A DNA stretch of 64,000 nucleotides, taken from assembly GCF_029581395.1 (NCBI RefSeq), contig NZ_CP121113.1, forward strand, positions 1,980,001-2,044,000, given 5' to 3'. The stretch's first letter is position 1. Each line of letters begins with the position of its first letter. This document shows positions 63,729 to 64,000 of the stretch, in pieces. The translations under genes were made by a program, and so were the position numbers. The DNA is from Roseinatronobacter sp. S2. GTDB lineage: Bacteria > Pseudomonadota > Alphaproteobacteria > Rhodobacterales > Rhodobacteraceae. A model generated the notes under the pieces. The model saw only the letters and a program-made list of their open reading frames with translations, had not been told where the DNA came from and searched no databases.

Positions 63729-64000
63729 ATGTATAATTTCGAACTGGTCAAACCGTCGAGTGTGGCTGAAGCGGTTTCCGCACTGGCCAATGACGAAGCG
63801 CAACCCCTGTCGGGTGGCCAAACGCTGATCCCGTCGATGAAGGCACGGCTGAATGCACCTGAAACGTTGGTCAGCCTGACGGGGATTGCCGAACTGAAGG
63901 GCGTGTCGCGCGATGGTGACATGCTAACCATTGGCGCGGCCACCACCCATGCGACTGTCGCCGAACAGGCGGCAGCGGATTTTCCGGGTTTGGCGGCCCT
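63729..64000 (+). CDS. Molybdenum hydroxylase FAD subunit, CoxM type, N-terminal part
   Basis: This is the first 90 residues of an FAD-binding subunit, cut by the right edge of the window. MYNFELVKPSSVAEAVSAL, LSGGQTLIPSMKARLNAP and LTIGAATTHATVA match the FAD_binding_5 domain, with the FAD loop SGGQTLIP. It passes electrons from CoxS to the acceptor. RBS GGGAGCAG lies 6 bases before the ATG, 14 bases after coxL. Confidence 0.9.
   Translation, partial: MYNFELVKPSSVAEAVSALANDEAQPLSGGQTLIPSMKARLNAPETLVSLTGIAELKGVSRDGDMLTIGAATTHATVAEQAAADFPGLAA

Noticed and set aside
1..64000. tRNA, rRNA, CRISPR, phage or transposase genes
   Set aside because: No cloverleaf, regular spacer array, transposase or phage protein was recognised by reading; a tRNAscan or Infernal run would settle the RNA part.

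Overview
The window looks like chromosomal DNA of an alphaproteobacterium of the Rhodobacteraceae (Roseobacter/Rhodobacter type). This rests on high GC with GC-rich third positions, a short HisG paired with HisZ, the rnd-lptC-lptA-lptB-hpf-ptsN order, a ppiD-like gene directly before trpE, DUF2125, DUF465 and DUF5928-like proteins, a tandem glycine riboswitch before gcvTHP, and a Rhodobacterales-style form II CoxSLM cluster. I saw no tRNA, rRNA, phage, transposase or CRISPR array. It is a gene-dense housekeeping and catabolic region.

Layout. 1-2957: end of glcD, then glcE and glcF (glycolate oxidase). 3025-4470: secreted trypsin-like protease and an Hsp20 chaperone with a ROSE-like RNA thermometer. 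4622-6775 (minus): tiny ORF, FosA-like enzyme, dnaB. 7019-10481: hisS-hisZ-hisG. 10534-13139 (minus): membrane alpha/beta hydrolase coupled to a cytochrome P450. 13328-16428: thioredoxin-like protein, 2-hydroxyacid dehydrogenase, SH3 protein, GGCT-like protein. 16518-21101: glycine riboswitch and gcvT-gcvH-gcvP. 21431-25574 (minus): MarR-like regulator, PpiD-like foldase, trpE. 25675-28852: RpoH-type sigma factor, VanZ-like, DUF2125, ChaC and DUF465 proteins. 28918-33270 (minus): FAH-family hydrolase, universal stress protein, response regulator and hybrid histidine kinase. 33476-41922: branched-chain-type ABC importer framed by two adenylate-forming ligases. 41959-44418: caspase-like protein and pyrF. 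44482-53059: surface-polysaccharide locus (ABC-2 permease, cysQ, galU, three glycosyltransferases, sulfotransferase). 53089-56967 (minus): rnd-lptCAB, hpf, ptsN. 57103-58571: hemolysin III-like protein and GDPD. 58727-64000: XdhC-like and molybdopterin-binding proteins, then coxS-coxL-coxM (last gene cut by the window end).

How genes fit together. GlcDEF makes glyoxylate, the glycine cleavage system feeds C1 units, and a GyaR-like reductase can return glyoxylate to glycolate. Sulfotransferase action releases PAP, which the nearby CysQ would hydrolyse, so 44482-53059 may build a sulfated surface glycan. RpoH and the thermometer-controlled Hsp20 point to heat or oxidative stress control. LptA/B/C serve LPS export.

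The most interesting non-coding signals are four copies of a roughly 180-bp repeat with long imperfect inverted ends, always outside genes (near 15.6, 21.2, 29.9 and 47.4 kb); a hairpin with a bulged G that sequesters the hsp20 Shine-Dalgarno; a 33-bp imperfect palindrome between marR-like and rpoH; a TTAA-N7-TTAAC (CtrA-like) site before galU; and an in-frame, compositionally odd insertion in hisS.
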